Shown here: positions 23,301 to 32,104 of the stretch, in pieces
How positions within the stretch are numbered: position 1 is the first letter of the stretch
How the letters are laid out: every line of letters begins with the position of its first letter
NCBI GenBank assembly: GCA_947628315.1
Contig: CANQZJ010000010.1
Location: 1-51,797 of the forward strand
Source of the DNA: an uncultured Oscillospiraceae bacterium
GTDB lineage: Bacteria > Bacillota > Clostridia > Oscillospirales > Oscillospiraceae
Direction of reading: 5' to 3'
Length of the DNA stretch: 51,797 nt
The notes under the pieces: model-generated
Told to the model about the DNA's origin: nothing
Database searches by the model: none
Seen by the model: the letters and a program-made list of their open reading frames with translations, nothing else
Program-made: the position numbers and the translations under genes

Positions 23301-25121
23301 TTACGCCCCCAGCACCCGGGCGGCGCTCTCCTCGGCGAACTGCCGGGAGTACAGGTCGTGGTAGTATCCCCGCTTTTTCAGCAGTTCCAGATGGGTGCCC
23401 CGCTCCACGATCTTGCCGTCCCGCACCACCAGGATCAGATCAGCCTTGCGGATGGTGGACAGCCGGTGGGCGATGAGGAAGGAGGTGCGGTCTTTCAGCA
23501 GGTGGTCGATGGCGTTCTGGATATACTGCTCGGTCTGGGTGTCGATGGAGGAGGTGGCCTCGTCCAGCACGAAGATGCGGGGGTCGGCCAGCACCGCCCG
23601 GGCGAAGGAGATGAGCTGCTTCTCGCCGGTGGAGAGCCGGTCGCCCTCCTCCCCCACGTCGCTGTCCCAGCCCTGTTCCAGCTTGGCGACGACGGTGTCG
23701 GCGGAGACGGCCTTTGCCGCCGCCGCGATCTCCTTGTCGGTGGCGTTTAGTTTACCATAACGGATGTTCTCCTTCACGGAGCCGGAGAACAGGTGGGGAT
23801 TTTGCAGCACGTAACCGATGTTGGAGTGGAGCCACAGCTGGCTGCGCTCCCGGTAGTCCCGCCCGTCGATCAAAATTTGGCCCTCGGTGGGCTCGAAGAA
23901 CCGGCAGGCCAGGTTCACCAGGGTGGACTTGCCCGCCCCCGTCTCCCCCACGATGGCCACGGTGGTGCCCGCGGGGATGTGGAGGTCGAAGTGCTCCAGC
24001 ACGTTCTCGCCCCCGTCAGGGTAGCGGAAGGTCACGTCTTTGAACTCGATGTCGCCCCGCAGCGGCTCCCAGTTCTCCCGCTTGGGGTCGAACACGTCGC
24101 CGTACTTTGCGATGACCTCCGGGGTGTCGGTCACGGTGGGCTCCTCGGCCAGCAGGCTGGTGACCCGCTCGATGGACGCCTGGAGGGAGATGAACTCGGC
24201 GATGCTGGAGGCCACGTTCTGCACCGGCTCGAAGATGCCCACGGCGTAGGTGATGAAGGCCGACAGGGTGGCGATCTCCAGCGCGCCCTCCGCCGTCATG
24301 TACCCGCCCCGCAGCAGCACGATGGCCACCGCCGCCGAGGAGAAGAACATCACCAGGGGGATGAACATGGCGTTGAGTTTCGCGGCCTTGACCCCGGCGG
24401 TATACATCTCGCCGGTAGTGGCCTCGAAGTCCCGGACGCTCCGATCCTCCATCACCAGGGTCTTGATGGTTTTTGCGCCGGTGATGCCCTCGTTGAAGGC
24501 GCCGGTGATTTTGGAGTTCAGCTTGCGCACCCGGCGGTTCCAGTGCAAAATGCGGGGCTGGAACCAGGCGGTGAGCACAGCGATGACCGGCACGATGACG
24601 ATGACCACCAGGGCCAGCCGCCAGTTCAGCAGCAGCATGGCGATGAGCGCCCCGATCACATAGCACAGGGAGGACAAAATGTCCAGAAAGGCCCAGGCCA
24701 GCATCCCGGCGATGCGGCTGGTGTCGCTCATGACCCGGGCGATGAGGTAGCCCACCGGGGTCACGTTGTAGTAGGACAGGGACAGGGTCTGAAGGTGCCG
24801 GAACAGGTCGCGGCGCATATCCCGGCCCAGGTACATCTCGATGTACATGGTGGCCTGGCTCTCCCCGATGGACACGAAGAACTGCACCAGCAGGGCGGCG
24901 GTGTAGAACAGCAGAAAGGGCACAAAGCCCGCCAGGGCGCTCTTGTTGATAAATTCGGCGATGGCGTACCGCTGGAACAGGGGAACCATCACCTCCACCG
25001 CTGACCACACCAGCTCGGCCAAAATGAGGCCGACATAGATCCACTTATACCGGGCCAGGATGGGCAGCAGCCGCCTCCATATTTTCAAATCGAATTCTTT
25101 TGTGTACTCCTGTTCGTCCAT
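23301..25121 (-). CDS. ABC exporter subunit with canonical ATPase site (pair 2)
   Basis: The 606-residue half-exporter has six membrane helices and an ATPase with Walker A GETGAGKST, signature LSTGEKQL, Walker B IFVLDEATSSID with catalytic Glu, and AHRLSTI. Its start overlaps the stop of the partner gene as TAATG. It is the consensus-site partner of the protein encoded at 25121-26962, so the two likely form a heterodimeric drug or peptide exporter resembling BmrD of BmrCD. Substrate is not predictable, but the upstream leader suggests translation-targeting antibiotics as inducers. Confidence 0.88.
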   Translation of the reverse strand: MDEQEYTKEFDLKIWRRLLPILARYKWIYVGLILAELVWSAVEVMVPLFQRYAIAEFINKSALAGFVPFLLFYTAALLVQFFVSIGESQATMYIEMYLGRDMRRDLFRHLQTLSLSYYNVTPVGYLIARVMSDTSRIAGMLAWAFLDILSSLCYVIGALIAMLLLNWRLALVVIVIVPVIAVLTAWFQPRILHWNRRVRKLNSKITGAFNEGITGAKTIKTLVMEDRSVRDFEATTGEMYTAGVKAAKLNAMFIPLVMFFSSAAVAIVLLRGGYMTAEGALEIATLSAFITYAVGIFEPVQNVASSIAEFISLQASIERVTSLLAEEPTVTDTPEVIAKYGDVFDPKRENWEPLRGDIEFKDVTFRYPDGGENVLEHFDLHIPAGTTVAIVGETGAGKSTLVNLACRFFEPTEGQILIDGRDYRERSQLWLHSNIGYVLQNPHLFSGSVKENIRYGKLNATDKEIAAAAKAVSADTVVAKLEQGWDSDVGEEGDRLSTGEKQLISFARAVLADPRIFVLDEATSSIDTQTEQYIQNAIDHLLKDRTSFLIAHRLSTIRKADLILVVRDGKIVERGTHLELLKKRGYYHDLYSRQFAEESAARVLGA

Positions 25122-26962
25122 TACGCGTTCCCCCCTTCCTCGATGAGCCGGCGGTCGTCGCTGCTCATTTGAATATCATAGATGTCCTTGTAGATGCCGG
25201 GGCGGGAGATCAGCTCCGCGTGGGTGCCGATGTCCGCCACCCTCCCGCCGTCCAGCACCAGGATGCGGTCGGCCTGCATGAGGGTGGTCACCCGGTGGGA
25301 GATCAGAATGACGGTGGCGCCCCGTACCCGCTCCCGGAGGGCGGCCCGGATCTTCACGTCGGTCTCGGCGTCCACGGCGGACAGGGAGTCGTCAAAGACC
25401 ATCACCGGCGCGTTCTGCACCAGCATCCGGGCCATGGCCACCCGCTGCTTCTGCCCGCCGGAGAGGGTCACCCCCCGCTCGCCCACCACCGTGTCCCAGC
25501 CGTCTTTCAGCTCGGCAATGGCCTCGTCCACGCAGGCCACGGCGGCGGCGGAGCGCAGCTCCTCCCCGGCGGCCTCCGGCCTGGTGGCGGCGATGTTCTC
25601 CCGGATGGTTTTGGAGAACAGGAAGGGCTCCTGGAGGACAAGGCCGATCTGCCGGCGCAGATCCTCCCGTTTGATGTGCCGGATATCCGTCCCACCGACG
25701 GTGATGGAGCCCTGGCCGTCCTGCAGGTCGTAGAGCCGATCCAGCAGGTGAACCAGCGTGCTCTTGCCCGACCCGGTGCCCCCTAAAATGGCGAAGGTGC
25801 TGCCCCAGGGGATGGTGAAGGACACGTCCTCCAGCACCCGCTGGCCCCCGTAGCCGAAGGTCACATGGTCAAACACGATGTCGCCGCCCAGGGTCACGTC
25901 CTCCGCCTCGGGCAGGTCAGCCTCCTCTTTGGCGCTGAGGATATAGCCCACCCGATCCAGGGAGACGCCGGCCTTGCTCATGTCGGACAGCACCCGGCCC
26001 AGAGACCGCACCGGCCAGGCCAGGGAGCTGCCGTAAGTCACCAGCACGGTGAAGGAGCCCACGGACAGGTTGCCCCGCACCGCCTCCACCGTGCCGGCGG
26101 CGATGACCGCCATCACCTGGAGGGAGGTGAGCAGGGTGCCGGAGGCCCAGTACACCGCCAGCAGCCTGCCCAGGCGTACCCACAGGTCGGAAAAGCGGTC
26201 GTTCTTCTCGTTGAAGCGATCCACCTCGAAGCGCTCCCGGCCGAAGGCCCGCACCACCCGCACGCCGGTGAAGTTCTCCTGGGCGCAGGTGGTCACCTCG
26301 CCCTCGGCCTCGTCCGCCACCTTGAACCGGCCGGAGATGCCCTTGTAGAACACCCCGGAGAACAGCCCCACCACGGGGATGAACACCAGGCACACCAGGG
26401 ACACCGTCAGGTTCATGGACAGCATGATGGACACGTACAGCAGGATCAGGAACACCGTGCGGATGACCTCGGTGAGCTGATTGCAGACGAAGGTGCGGAT
26501 GACCTCCACGTCGGAGGTGCAGCGCTGGATGACGTCGCCGGTGGAGTTGGCGGTGTGCCAGTCAAAGCTCAGGTGTTCGATGTGGCGGTAGAGGCCGTCC
26601 CGCAGGGATTTGACGAACCCCTCGGAGCCCTTGGCCAGGGTGGTTCGCCGGCCATACACCAGAAAGCCGTAGATCAGCTCCACCACCAGCACCGCCCCCG
26701 CCGCGATCCACAATGCCCGGATGGGGTTCGCCCGCAGCCAGTCCAGGGGCAGCAGATCCAGGGCCCACTGGGGCAGGCTGGGCTTCTTGTCGTCCAGGAT
26801 GGAGTCCACCGTGACGCCGATGATCTGGGGGGTCAGGGCGTGGAACACCATGCTGATACAGGAGCACAGCACCGTCGCCACGAAAAACCGGACGTTCCCC
26901 TTTAAGTGGCGGGCCATCAGCGCCAGCTTCTCCCGCCACGGCAATTTGAATTGTGAGTCCAT
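25121..26962 (-). CDS. ABC exporter subunit with degenerate ATPase site (pair 2)
   Basis: The 613-residue half-exporter has Walker A GGTGSGKST, signature LSGGQKQR and Walker B VMVFDDSLSAVD with Asp in place of the catalytic Glu, and SHRVTTL at the switch. The ATG at 26962 (MDSQFKLPWREK) has GAGGAGG 4-5 bases upstream; the longer reading would cross the upstream terminator. No promoter is seen between that terminator and the gene, so expression needs read-through from the promoter at 27182-27210. This gene corresponds to BmrC in a BmrCD-like pair. Confidence 0.88.
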   Translation of the reverse strand: MDSQFKLPWREKLALMARHLKGNVRFFVATVLCSCISMVFHALTPQIIGVTVDSILDDKKPSLPQWALDLLPLDWLRANPIRALWIAAGAVLVVELIYGFLVYGRRTTLAKGSEGFVKSLRDGLYRHIEHLSFDWHTANSTGDVIQRCTSDVEVIRTFVCNQLTEVIRTVFLILLYVSIMLSMNLTVSLVCLVFIPVVGLFSGVFYKGISGRFKVADEAEGEVTTCAQENFTGVRVVRAFGRERFEVDRFNEKNDRFSDLWVRLGRLLAVYWASGTLLTSLQVMAVIAAGTVEAVRGNLSVGSFTVLVTYGSSLAWPVRSLGRVLSDMSKAGVSLDRVGYILSAKEEADLPEAEDVTLGGDIVFDHVTFGYGGQRVLEDVSFTIPWGSTFAILGGTGSGKSTLVHLLDRLYDLQDGQGSITVGGTDIRHIKREDLRRQIGLVLQEPFLFSKTIRENIAATRPEAAGEELRSAAAVACVDEAIAELKDGWDTVVGERGVTLSGGQKQRVAMARMLVQNAPVMVFDDSLSAVDAETDVKIRAALRERVRGATVILISHRVTTLMQADRILVLDGGRVADIGTHAELISRPGIYKDIYDIQMSSDDRRLIEEGGNA

Positions 26963-26991
26963 ATTTCCTCCTCTTATCCTCAAAAAGACGC

Positions 26992-27023
26992 AAAAAAGGC
27001 GTCCCCCGAACCCGAGGGACGCC
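26992..27023 (-). terminator. Intrinsic terminator between leader ORF and exporter pair 2, probable attenuator
   Basis: GGCGTCCCTCGGGTTCGGGG plus GACGCC forms a 10-bp stem, followed by six Ts on the minus strand. It lies 22 bases after the leader ORF stop and 30 bases before the exporter ATG. Downstream genes have no other visible promoter, so it likely acts as a conditional terminator. Confidence 0.8.
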
Positions 27024-27045
27024 GCGCAACACAAAGGAAACCGGG

Positions 27046-27144
27046 CTATCGGCCCAGTCCAAAGGCGCGCAGGATCCCCACGGCGACATTCTCAAACCGC
27101 TTTTCGGTCTTGACTGCCACAGAAACGTAGTTGGTATTGGTCAT
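27046..27144 (-). CDS. 32-codon leader ORF upstream of ABC exporter pair 2
   Basis: MTNTNYVSVAVKTEKRFENV and 12 more residues (ending LRAFGLGR) are preceded by a perfect AGGAGG. The ORF lies between a strong promoter and an intrinsic terminator, followed by a heterodimeric ABC exporter. This is the layout of bmrB-bmrCD in Bacillus subtilis, where ribosome stalling on the leader by antibiotics prevents terminator formation. The last codons and the bases after the stop form a hairpin (ACTGGGC / GCCCGGT) with the stop in its loop; the GGAC and GCCG parts could instead pair with the 5' arm of the terminator. The peptide has no known homologue that I can name. Confidence 0.7.
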   Translation of the reverse strand: MTNTNYVSVAVKTEKRFENVAVGILRAFGLGR

Positions 27145-27181
27145 GGTGCGCGCCTCCTTTCTTTTGAATGATTTCCTGCAC

Positions 27182-27210
27182 AGTATATCCGCTCCGGCAG
27201 GAATTGTCAA
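27182..27210 (-). promoter_or_regulatory. Promoter of the leader ORF and ABC exporter pair 2
   Basis: On the minus strand TTGACA (27205-27210), 17 bases and TATACT (27182-27187) precede the leader ORF by 37 bases. Confidence 0.85.
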
Positions 27211-27254
27211 GCCTGATTTTTAACTTTTGCGGATATGCGCGGAACCGTATCAGA

Positions 27255-27280
27255 ACGCCCCCGCCGGAAGGCGGGGGCGT
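27255..27280 (-). terminator. Hairpin after the rhomboid-like gene
   Basis: An 11-bp perfect stem (ACGCCCCCGCC and complement) with a TTCC loop lies just past the stop of the rhomboid-like gene. The following T-tract is poor, so termination may be partial. Confidence 0.55.
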
Positions 27281-27285
27281 CTCTC

Positions 27286-28170
27286 TCAGCTTTTGCGGAT
27301 GTGCGCGTGGTTGTAGATGTGGTTGATGCAGTAGCAGTACTCCCCATCGCACTTGGAGCAGTAGCGGAACTCCATGTTGGGGTCGTCGGCGTCGGTGACG
27401 CCGCAGACGGCGCACTTGCGGGTGTAGCCGCGGCCGGCGGAGGCAGCGTTAGCCTTCTGCTGGGCCTGCCGCTGGGCATGCCTGAAGTTGATGACCTTGG
27501 GGTCGGCCTGCCGCTTGGCGACGCCCAGCTTGTAAGACCAGACGGGCCAGGTGAAGATAAAGTAGTTGACGATGGAGGGCAGGAAAGCCAAGCCCAGGGC
27601 CCAAATGCCCATCCGGAAATAGGGAATGGCCTCCATCAGCACCAGCACCACGTCGATAATGGCCATCCACTTCATCTTCACCGGCACCACGAAGAACAGC
27701 AGCACCTGCATCTCCCCGTAATAGGTGGCGATGATGAGGAAGATGGAGAGGTTGACATAATATGCATTGGCAAAGGGAAACACCACTCCGTAGTTGGAGA
27801 CCAGGCCGGCGACCATCCCGTACAGCATGGTGAGGATCATGCCGCACAGGTAGAACAGGGTGAACTTGGCGGTGCCCCAGGTTCGCTCCAAAGTCTGGCC
27901 GATCCAGAAGTAGAAATAGCACCCCAGCAGCAGGTAGAAGGGGTTGGAGGAGTTGGGGGCGAAGATAAAGGTCACCAGCCGCCACACCTGGCCCCGGAGC
28001 ACCAGCGGCGCGTACAGGGGGATAAAGGCGGCAAAGGCGGGGAACAGCAGCTCCAGCACAAAGACGATGACCTGGCCGATACAGACCCACAGCATCAGAT
28101 TGGGGATGCCGAACCGGGGGTGTTTGGCGCAGAAGCGGTCGATAAGCCCGCCGTTGCTCTGAGAATACAT
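27286..28170 (-). CDS. Rhomboid-like membrane protein with C-terminal zinc-ribbon-like tail
   Basis: The 294-residue protein has about six membrane helices and resembles the rhomboid/derlin fold (RLVTFIFAP after helix 1, GTAKFTLFYLCGMI later). The rhomboid protease motif GxSG with its catalytic Ser is absent: the matching region reads LLLGCYFYFWIGQ. It is thus probably an inactive family member. The C-terminal 45 residues carry CAVC and CSKC pairs plus Cys and His residues (YCYCINHIYNHAH), likely a metal-binding domain in the cytoplasm. GGAGG precedes the ATG. Function unknown. Confidence 0.7.
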   Translation of the reverse strand: MYSQSNGGLIDRFCAKHPRFGIPNLMLWVCIGQVIVFVLELLFPAFAAFIPLYAPLVLRGQVWRLVTFIFAPNSSNPFYLLLGCYFYFWIGQTLERTWGTAKFTLFYLCGMILTMLYGMVAGLVSNYGVVFPFANAYYVNLSIFLIIATYYGEMQVLLFFVVPVKMKWMAIIDVVLVLMEAIPYFRMGIWALGLAFLPSIVNYFIFTWPVWSYKLGVAKRQADPKVINFRHAQRQAQQKANAASAGRGYTRKCAVCGVTDADDPNMEFRYCSKCDGEYCYCINHIYNHAHIRKS

Positions 28171-28244
28171 GAAAAGCCCTCCTTCCGGGCATTTAGGCCA
28201 TTCTACCCCATTCGGGGGCGGAAGTCATCAACGAAGTGTAAATT

Positions 28245-29498
28245 TCACAGGATCACCGGGTCGGTGATCCACTCCCGCCCCGGCGCGGGGACGGGCTCCA
28301 GGCACAGGTCGTAGAGGTCGGTGCAGCGGGCCTCCAGTTCGAACAGGCGGCGGGCGGTGACGTCCAGTTCCCTGGCGTGGGCGGGCTTGGTGAGGATGGG
28401 AACCCGGGCGGTTCGCTTCATGGCCCTCAGCAGCTCCCGCCCCCGCTCGTTGAAGCCGAGCACCCGCAAATAGGGCGGCTTTTCCGGCACGTCCGCCGCG
28501 GTGAGACCCAGCCAGGCCCACAGAACCAGCCGGGCCAGCCGGGCGCGGGTGTACCGCTTGGTCTTGGCCAGGCTGAGAAACTCGTCCATGGATGTGCAGG
28601 TTCGCCCGGCATGTTCCAGCCGCTGGGGCAGGCCCTCCGCCGCGCCGGCGTCAGGCAGGGCGGCCCAGTCCGCCGCCGTCATGGTTCGGATTCTGGCCAG
28701 CATGGCCCAGCGCATCTTCTCCAGTGCCGGGAGGGACAGGGTGTGCCCCTCCAGAATCTCCCGTCCGCCGGCGGGCAGGTAGGGTTCCATCAGATCCCAC
28801 TCCCCATCCGCCAGGTGCATTCGGATGGAAGTGGCGGAGAGGACGGGATGTCCCTCCCAAAACAGGCGGTTTTGCTCCTCCCGGGACAGAGAACCCCTCA
28901 TTACAAAAGCGGCCGCCTCGTTGTGTTCCGCCCCGGCGCGCAGGACGGTCATGGGCTGGATCTTGCTCCCCAGGGCGCGCAGCGCCCGGAGATACTCCAC
29001 CCCCAGGTTGTTGTTGGGCCTTCGGAGCAGTTGTCCCGTCCCCTCCCCCGCCAGGGCCTCCGCCGCCCTCTGCCGGGCGGCGGCGAAGGTCAGCCCCTGC
29101 TCCAAAAAGGGGCGCAGGGCGGCGGGGAAATCCTGACTGTCCAGGGCAGCGGCGGCTTTTTTCAGCGCCTCCACATCCCCGCACTCACTGCCGAAGGACA
29201 GCGTGTCCACCATCCCCGTGTCCTCCAGAATGGACACGCCCCCCCGGGCAAACCGTTCTGCCGAAGATACCGCCCAGACCGTGGGCAGCTCCAGCACCAG
29301 ATCCGTCCCTCCCATCAGGGCCAGCCGGGCGCGGGCCCACTTGTCGGCGATGGCACAGTCCGCCTGCTGGGTCCAGCCGCCGCTCATCACAGCGACAACA
29401 GCGCAGTCCTCCCCCAGCCGTTTCCGGGTCTCCGCGATGTGGCAGGTGTGGCCGGCGTGGAACGGGTTGTACTCCGCCACGATCCCCACGATCCTCAT
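28245..29498 (-). CDS. tmcAL: tRNA(Met) cytidine acetate ligase TmcAL
   Basis: The 417-residue protein starts MRIVGIVAEYNPFHAGHTCH, with the NPFHxGH nucleotidyltransferase motif of the TmcAL (YlbM) family. It uses ATP and acetate to make N4-acetylcytidine at the wobble position of elongator tRNA-Met. The central part (RRPNNNLGVEYLRAL, GHPVLSATSIRMHL) also fits. Length is close to the family norm. GGGGAGGGG precedes the ATG. It is divergent from ackA, a pairing seen in many Firmicutes and consistent with acetate use. Confidence 0.92.
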   Translation of the reverse strand: MRIVGIVAEYNPFHAGHTCHIAETRKRLGEDCAVVAVMSGGWTQQADCAIADKWARARLALMGGTDLVLELPTVWAVSSAERFARGGVSILEDTGMVDTLSFGSECGDVEALKKAAAALDSQDFPAALRPFLEQGLTFAAARQRAAEALAGEGTGQLLRRPNNNLGVEYLRALRALGSKIQPMTVLRAGAEHNEAAAFVMRGSLSREEQNRLFWEGHPVLSATSIRMHLADGEWDLMEPYLPAGGREILEGHTLSLPALEKMRWAMLARIRTMTAADWAALPDAGAAEGLPQRLEHAGRTCTSMDEFLSLAKTKRYTRARLARLVLWAWLGLTAADVPEKPPYLRVLGFNERGRELLRAMKRTARVPILTKPAHARELDVTARRLFELEARCTDLYDLCLEPVPAPGREWITDPVIL

Positions 29499-29551
29499 CC
29501 GCCGATCCCCTCCCCTTGTTCAAAGTTTTTTCACAAATTTGCGAAAAACGC

Positions 29552-29580
29552 TTGCGGCAGCGCTTTGTGCGTATTATAAT
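29552..29580 (+). promoter_or_regulatory. Promoter of ackA
   Basis: TTGCGG (29552-29557), 17 bases and TATAAT (29575-29580) lie about 100 bases before the ackA start. Confidence 0.7.
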
Positions 29581-29681
29581 ATGGACTATCTTCCATGCCC
29601 CTGCGGTTTTGTTCATTACGCATGATAGCACAAACCGCGCCGGGAATCAAACAGTTCTTATCAACTGAAGGAGTGTTTCTC

Positions 29682-30872
29682 ATGAAAGTTCTGGTCATCA
29701 ACGCGGGCAGTTCCTCTCTGAAATATCAGCTGCTGGATACCGACACCCAGGACGTGCTGGCGAAGGGCCTGTGCGAGCGCATCGGCATCGACGGCAAGTT
29801 CACCTATAAGGCCCCCGGCAAGGAGACCATCGACGCGGTGGACACCCCCATGCCCACCCACAACGAGGCCATCCAGGCGGTGCTGAACGCCCTGATCGAC
29901 CCGGCCAACGGCGTGATCTCCTCCATGGACGAGATCGACGCGGTGGGCCACCGGGTGGTGCACGGCGGCGAGACCTTCAACCGTTCCGTGAAGATCGACG
30001 ACAAGGTGATGGCCGCCATCGAGGAGTGCAATCCCCTGGCGCCCCTCCACAACCCCGCCAACATCATCGGCATCAAGGCCTGCCAGGCCCTCATGCCCAA
30101 CACCCCCATGGTGGCCGTGTTCGACACCGCTTTCCACCAGACCATGCCCTCCGTGGCCTACACCTACGCGCTCCCCTACGAGTACTATGAGAACGACAAG
30201 GTGCGCCGCTACGGCTTCCACGGCACCAGCCACAAGTATGTGGCCCAGCGGGCCGCCGATATGCTGGGCAAGCCCATCGAGTCCCTGAAGCTGATCTCCT
30301 GCCACCTGGGCAACGGCTCCTCCGTCACCGCTGTAAAGAACGGCAAGAGCGTGGACACCTCCATGGGCTTCACCCCCCTGGCCGGCGTGCCCATGGGCAC
30401 CCGCTCCGGCGATTTGGACGCGGGCATCCTGGAGTACCTGATGAACAAGCACGGCATGGACATCAAGGAGATGCTCAATGTGCTGAACAAAAAGTCGGGC
30501 GTGCAGGGCGTGTCCGGCGTGTCCTCCGACTTCCGCGACCTGTCCAAGGCCGCCGGCGAGGGCAACAAGCGCGCCGCCCTGGCCCTGGATATGTTCAGCT
30601 ACGGCGTGAAGAAGTACATCGGCGCGTATGCCGCCGCCATGGGCGGGGTGGACGCCATCATCTTCACCGCCGGCGTGGGTGAGAACGACGCCGGCCAGCG
30701 CATGGCCATCGCCTCCGGCCTGGAGTTCATGGGCGTGAAGATGGATCCCGACGCCAACAACGTCCGGGGCCACGAGGCCATCATCTCCGCCATCGACTCC
30801 AAGGTGAAGGTGCTGCTCATCCCCACCAACGAGGAGCTGATGATCGCCCTGGACACCGCCGCGCTGGTGTGA
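29682..30872 (+). CDS. ackA: Acetate kinase
   Basis: The 396-residue enzyme interconverts acetyl phosphate and ADP with acetate and ATP, the last step of acetate fermentation. It has the N-terminal signature [15 protein letters not shown] (residues 3-17), the HRVVHGGE segment, [11 protein letters not shown] and the C-terminal FTAGVGEND. The ATG at 29682 follows GAAGGAG. No phosphotransacetylase gene is adjacent. It forms a single-gene unit ended by a strong terminator. Codon use is GC-rich and biased as in highly expressed host genes. Confidence 0.97.
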   Translation: MKVLVINAGSSSLKYQLLDTDTQDVLAKGLCERIGIDGKFTYKAPGKETIDAVDTPMPTHNEAIQAVLNALIDPANGVISSMDEIDAVGHRVVHGGETFNRSVKIDDKVMAAIEECNPLAPLHNPANIIGIKACQALMPNTPMVAVFDTAFHQTMPSVAYTYALPYEYYENDKVRRYGFHGTSHKYVAQRAADMLGKPIESLKLISCHLGNGSSVTAVKNGKSVDTSMGFTPLAGVPMGTRSGDLDAGILEYLMNKHGMDIKEMLNVLNKKSGVQGVSGVSSDFRDLSKAAGEGNKRAALALDMFSYGVKKYIGAYAAAMGGVDAIIFTAGVGENDAGQRMAIASGLEFMGVKMDPDANNVRGHEAIISAIDSKVKVLLIPTNEELMIALDTAALV

Positions 30873-30885
30873 CACAACGCATACG

Positions 30886-30919
30886 AAAGGCTCCGCCGTC
30901 CATGGACGGCGGAGCCTTT
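30886..30919. terminator. Bidirectional terminator between ackA and ruvX
   Basis: A perfect 34-base palindrome (AAAGGCTCCGCCGTCCATGG and its mirror) is bounded by A and T tracts and lies between converging genes. Confidence 0.9.
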
Positions 30920-30926
30920 TCATATC

Positions 30927-31343
30927 CTATTGCCGCTTTCGATAGGCGAGGTACCCCTCCAGGATCAGGGACGCGGCCACCGCGTCCACGCTCTTTTTGT
31001 GATCCTTCATCTTTTTGCCGCCGGCGTGGAGGATGGCGTGGGCCTCCACGGTGGTGCGCCGCTCGTCCCACAGGCGGACGGGCATGCCGGTGCGCTCTTC
31101 CAGCTTCGCGGCGAAGTCCCGGTACAGATCCGCCCTGGGCCCCTCGGTGCCGTCCATATTCCGGGGGAAGCCCATCACCAGCTCGTCCACCTGATGTTCC
31201 GTGACCAGCTTCGCCAGCTCCTCCAGCACCGCCTCCGGCTTCCGGCTCTGTATCACAGTCGTGTAACCCGCCAGCAGCCCGGCGGCGTCGGAGACCGCCA
31301 CGCCGGTGCGGGCGTCCCCGTAGTCGATGGCCATGACCCGCAT
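30927..31343 (-). CDS. ruvX: Holliday junction resolvase-like protein RuvX/YqgF
   Basis: The 138-residue protein has the RNase H-like fold of the RuvX/YqgF family: AIDYGDARTGVAVSD near the start with catalytic-type Asp residues, VMGFPRNMDGTEGPRA, the WDERRTTVEA segment and the DxxAASLILEGYL end. The family processes Holliday junctions or pre-16S rRNA 5' ends. Both roles are reported, and the sequence does not decide between them. It ends at the shared terminator with ackA. Confidence 0.92.
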   Translation of the reverse strand: MRVMAIDYGDARTGVAVSDAAGLLAGYTTVIQSRKPEAVLEELAKLVTEHQVDELVMGFPRNMDGTEGPRADLYRDFAAKLEERTGMPVRLWDERRTTVEAHAILHAGGKKMKDHKKSVDAVAASLILEGYLAYRKRQ

Positions 31344-31391
31344 GGGCCTCGCCCCCTTTCGTTTTCCTTATTATAAATAATAAATTTGCGC

Positions 31392-31420
31392 TTGACAAGC
31401 CCTTGCGGATGTGATACTCT
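31392..31420 (+). promoter_or_regulatory. Promoter of the rpmG-secE-nusG cluster
   Basis: TTGACA (31392-31397), 17 bases and TACTCT (31415-31420). About 220 bases separate it from rpmG; that leader holds a CTTTTTGCG / CGCAAAAA pairing near 31446-31490 but no ORF I trust. Confidence 0.65.
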
Positions 31421-31642
31421 ATCGTCACCTGTGAGCAGGGCTTTCTTTTTGCGTCTATTTTTACGGGATGGCCGCAAAAACCCTCACCCCGGTTCAGGCT
31501 GGGCCACAGGGAGGCAGATCTGCCGCTTTCCCGTAGCCTTTTCCGGGCGGTCGCCGCCCGTTTTGAGGCGCTGGAATCGGCAAAGGCCGGATCCGGCGCT
31601 TTTTGCGTCCCACCGGTCAAATTCATCAAGGAGGTGCCGAGA

Positions 31643-31807
31643 ATGGCGAAAGCCGGTAACCGTGTGAAAGTGGTCCTGCGCTGCTCTGAGTGCAAACAGC
31701 GCAACTACAACACCAAGAAGAACAAGCGCAACACCACCGAGCGTCTGGAGCTCAACAAGTACTGCCCCTTCTGCAGAAAGCACACTCTGCACACCGAAAC
31801 GAAGTAA
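31643..31807 (+). CDS. rpmG: 50S ribosomal protein L33
   Basis: This 54-residue gene is read from [20 protein letters not shown] to LHTETK. It carries two CxxC pairs (CSEC and CPFC), so it is the zinc-binding form. AAGGAGG lies 8 bases before the ATG. The order rpmG-secE-nusG-rplK-rplA is the common bacterial one, and secE follows 16 bases later. Confidence 0.95.
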   Translation: MAKAGNRVKVVLRCSECKQRNYNTKKNKRNTTERLELNKYCPFCRKHTLHTETK

Positions 31808-31823
31808 GGAGAGAAGGGTAACA

Positions 31824-32093
31824 ATGGCTGAACAGGATAAGAAGCTGGAGTCCGTAAACTCCGACAAAAAGGCCAAGCCTGCCAAGAAGCAGGACAAAAA
31901 GCCCAATCGGATCGTCCGCTGGTTCAAAGAGCTGAAGGGCGAGCTGAAAAAGGTCACCTGGCCCTCCCTCAAGGACGTGGTCAAGAACGTGTGCGTCGTC
32001 ATCGTGTGCGTGCTCATCGTCGGCGTGTTCATCTGGGTCTTCGACTGGCTGGCCCGTGCCGTCATCGACGCCCTGCTGAAGCTCTTCAGCTGA
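31824..32093 (+). CDS. secE: Preprotein translocase subunit SecE
   Basis: The 89-residue protein has a Lys-rich cytoplasmic start, the conserved amphipathic segment WFKELKGELKKVTWPSLKDV (32-51) and one membrane helix (about 55-78). It clamps the two halves of SecY in the membrane. The N-terminal 28 residues are a charged extension beyond the minimal SecE. It is cotranscribed with rpmG and nusG. Confidence 0.95.
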   Translation: MAEQDKKLESVNSDKKAKPAKKQDKKPNRIVRWFKELKGELKKVTWPSLKDVVKNVCVVIVCVLIVGVFIWVFDWLARAVIDALLKLFS

Positions 32094-32104
32094 CAGGAGC
32101 CCCC

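Noticed and set aside
27286..28170. Active rhomboid protease
   Set aside because: The membrane layout fits, but the GxSG motif and a clear catalytic His are missing, so only a rhomboid-like call is justified.
29661..30923. Minus-strand frame of 420 codons antisense to ackA
   Set aside because: The plus-strand frame is an unmistakable acetate kinase; the antisense frame has no RBS or family likeness.
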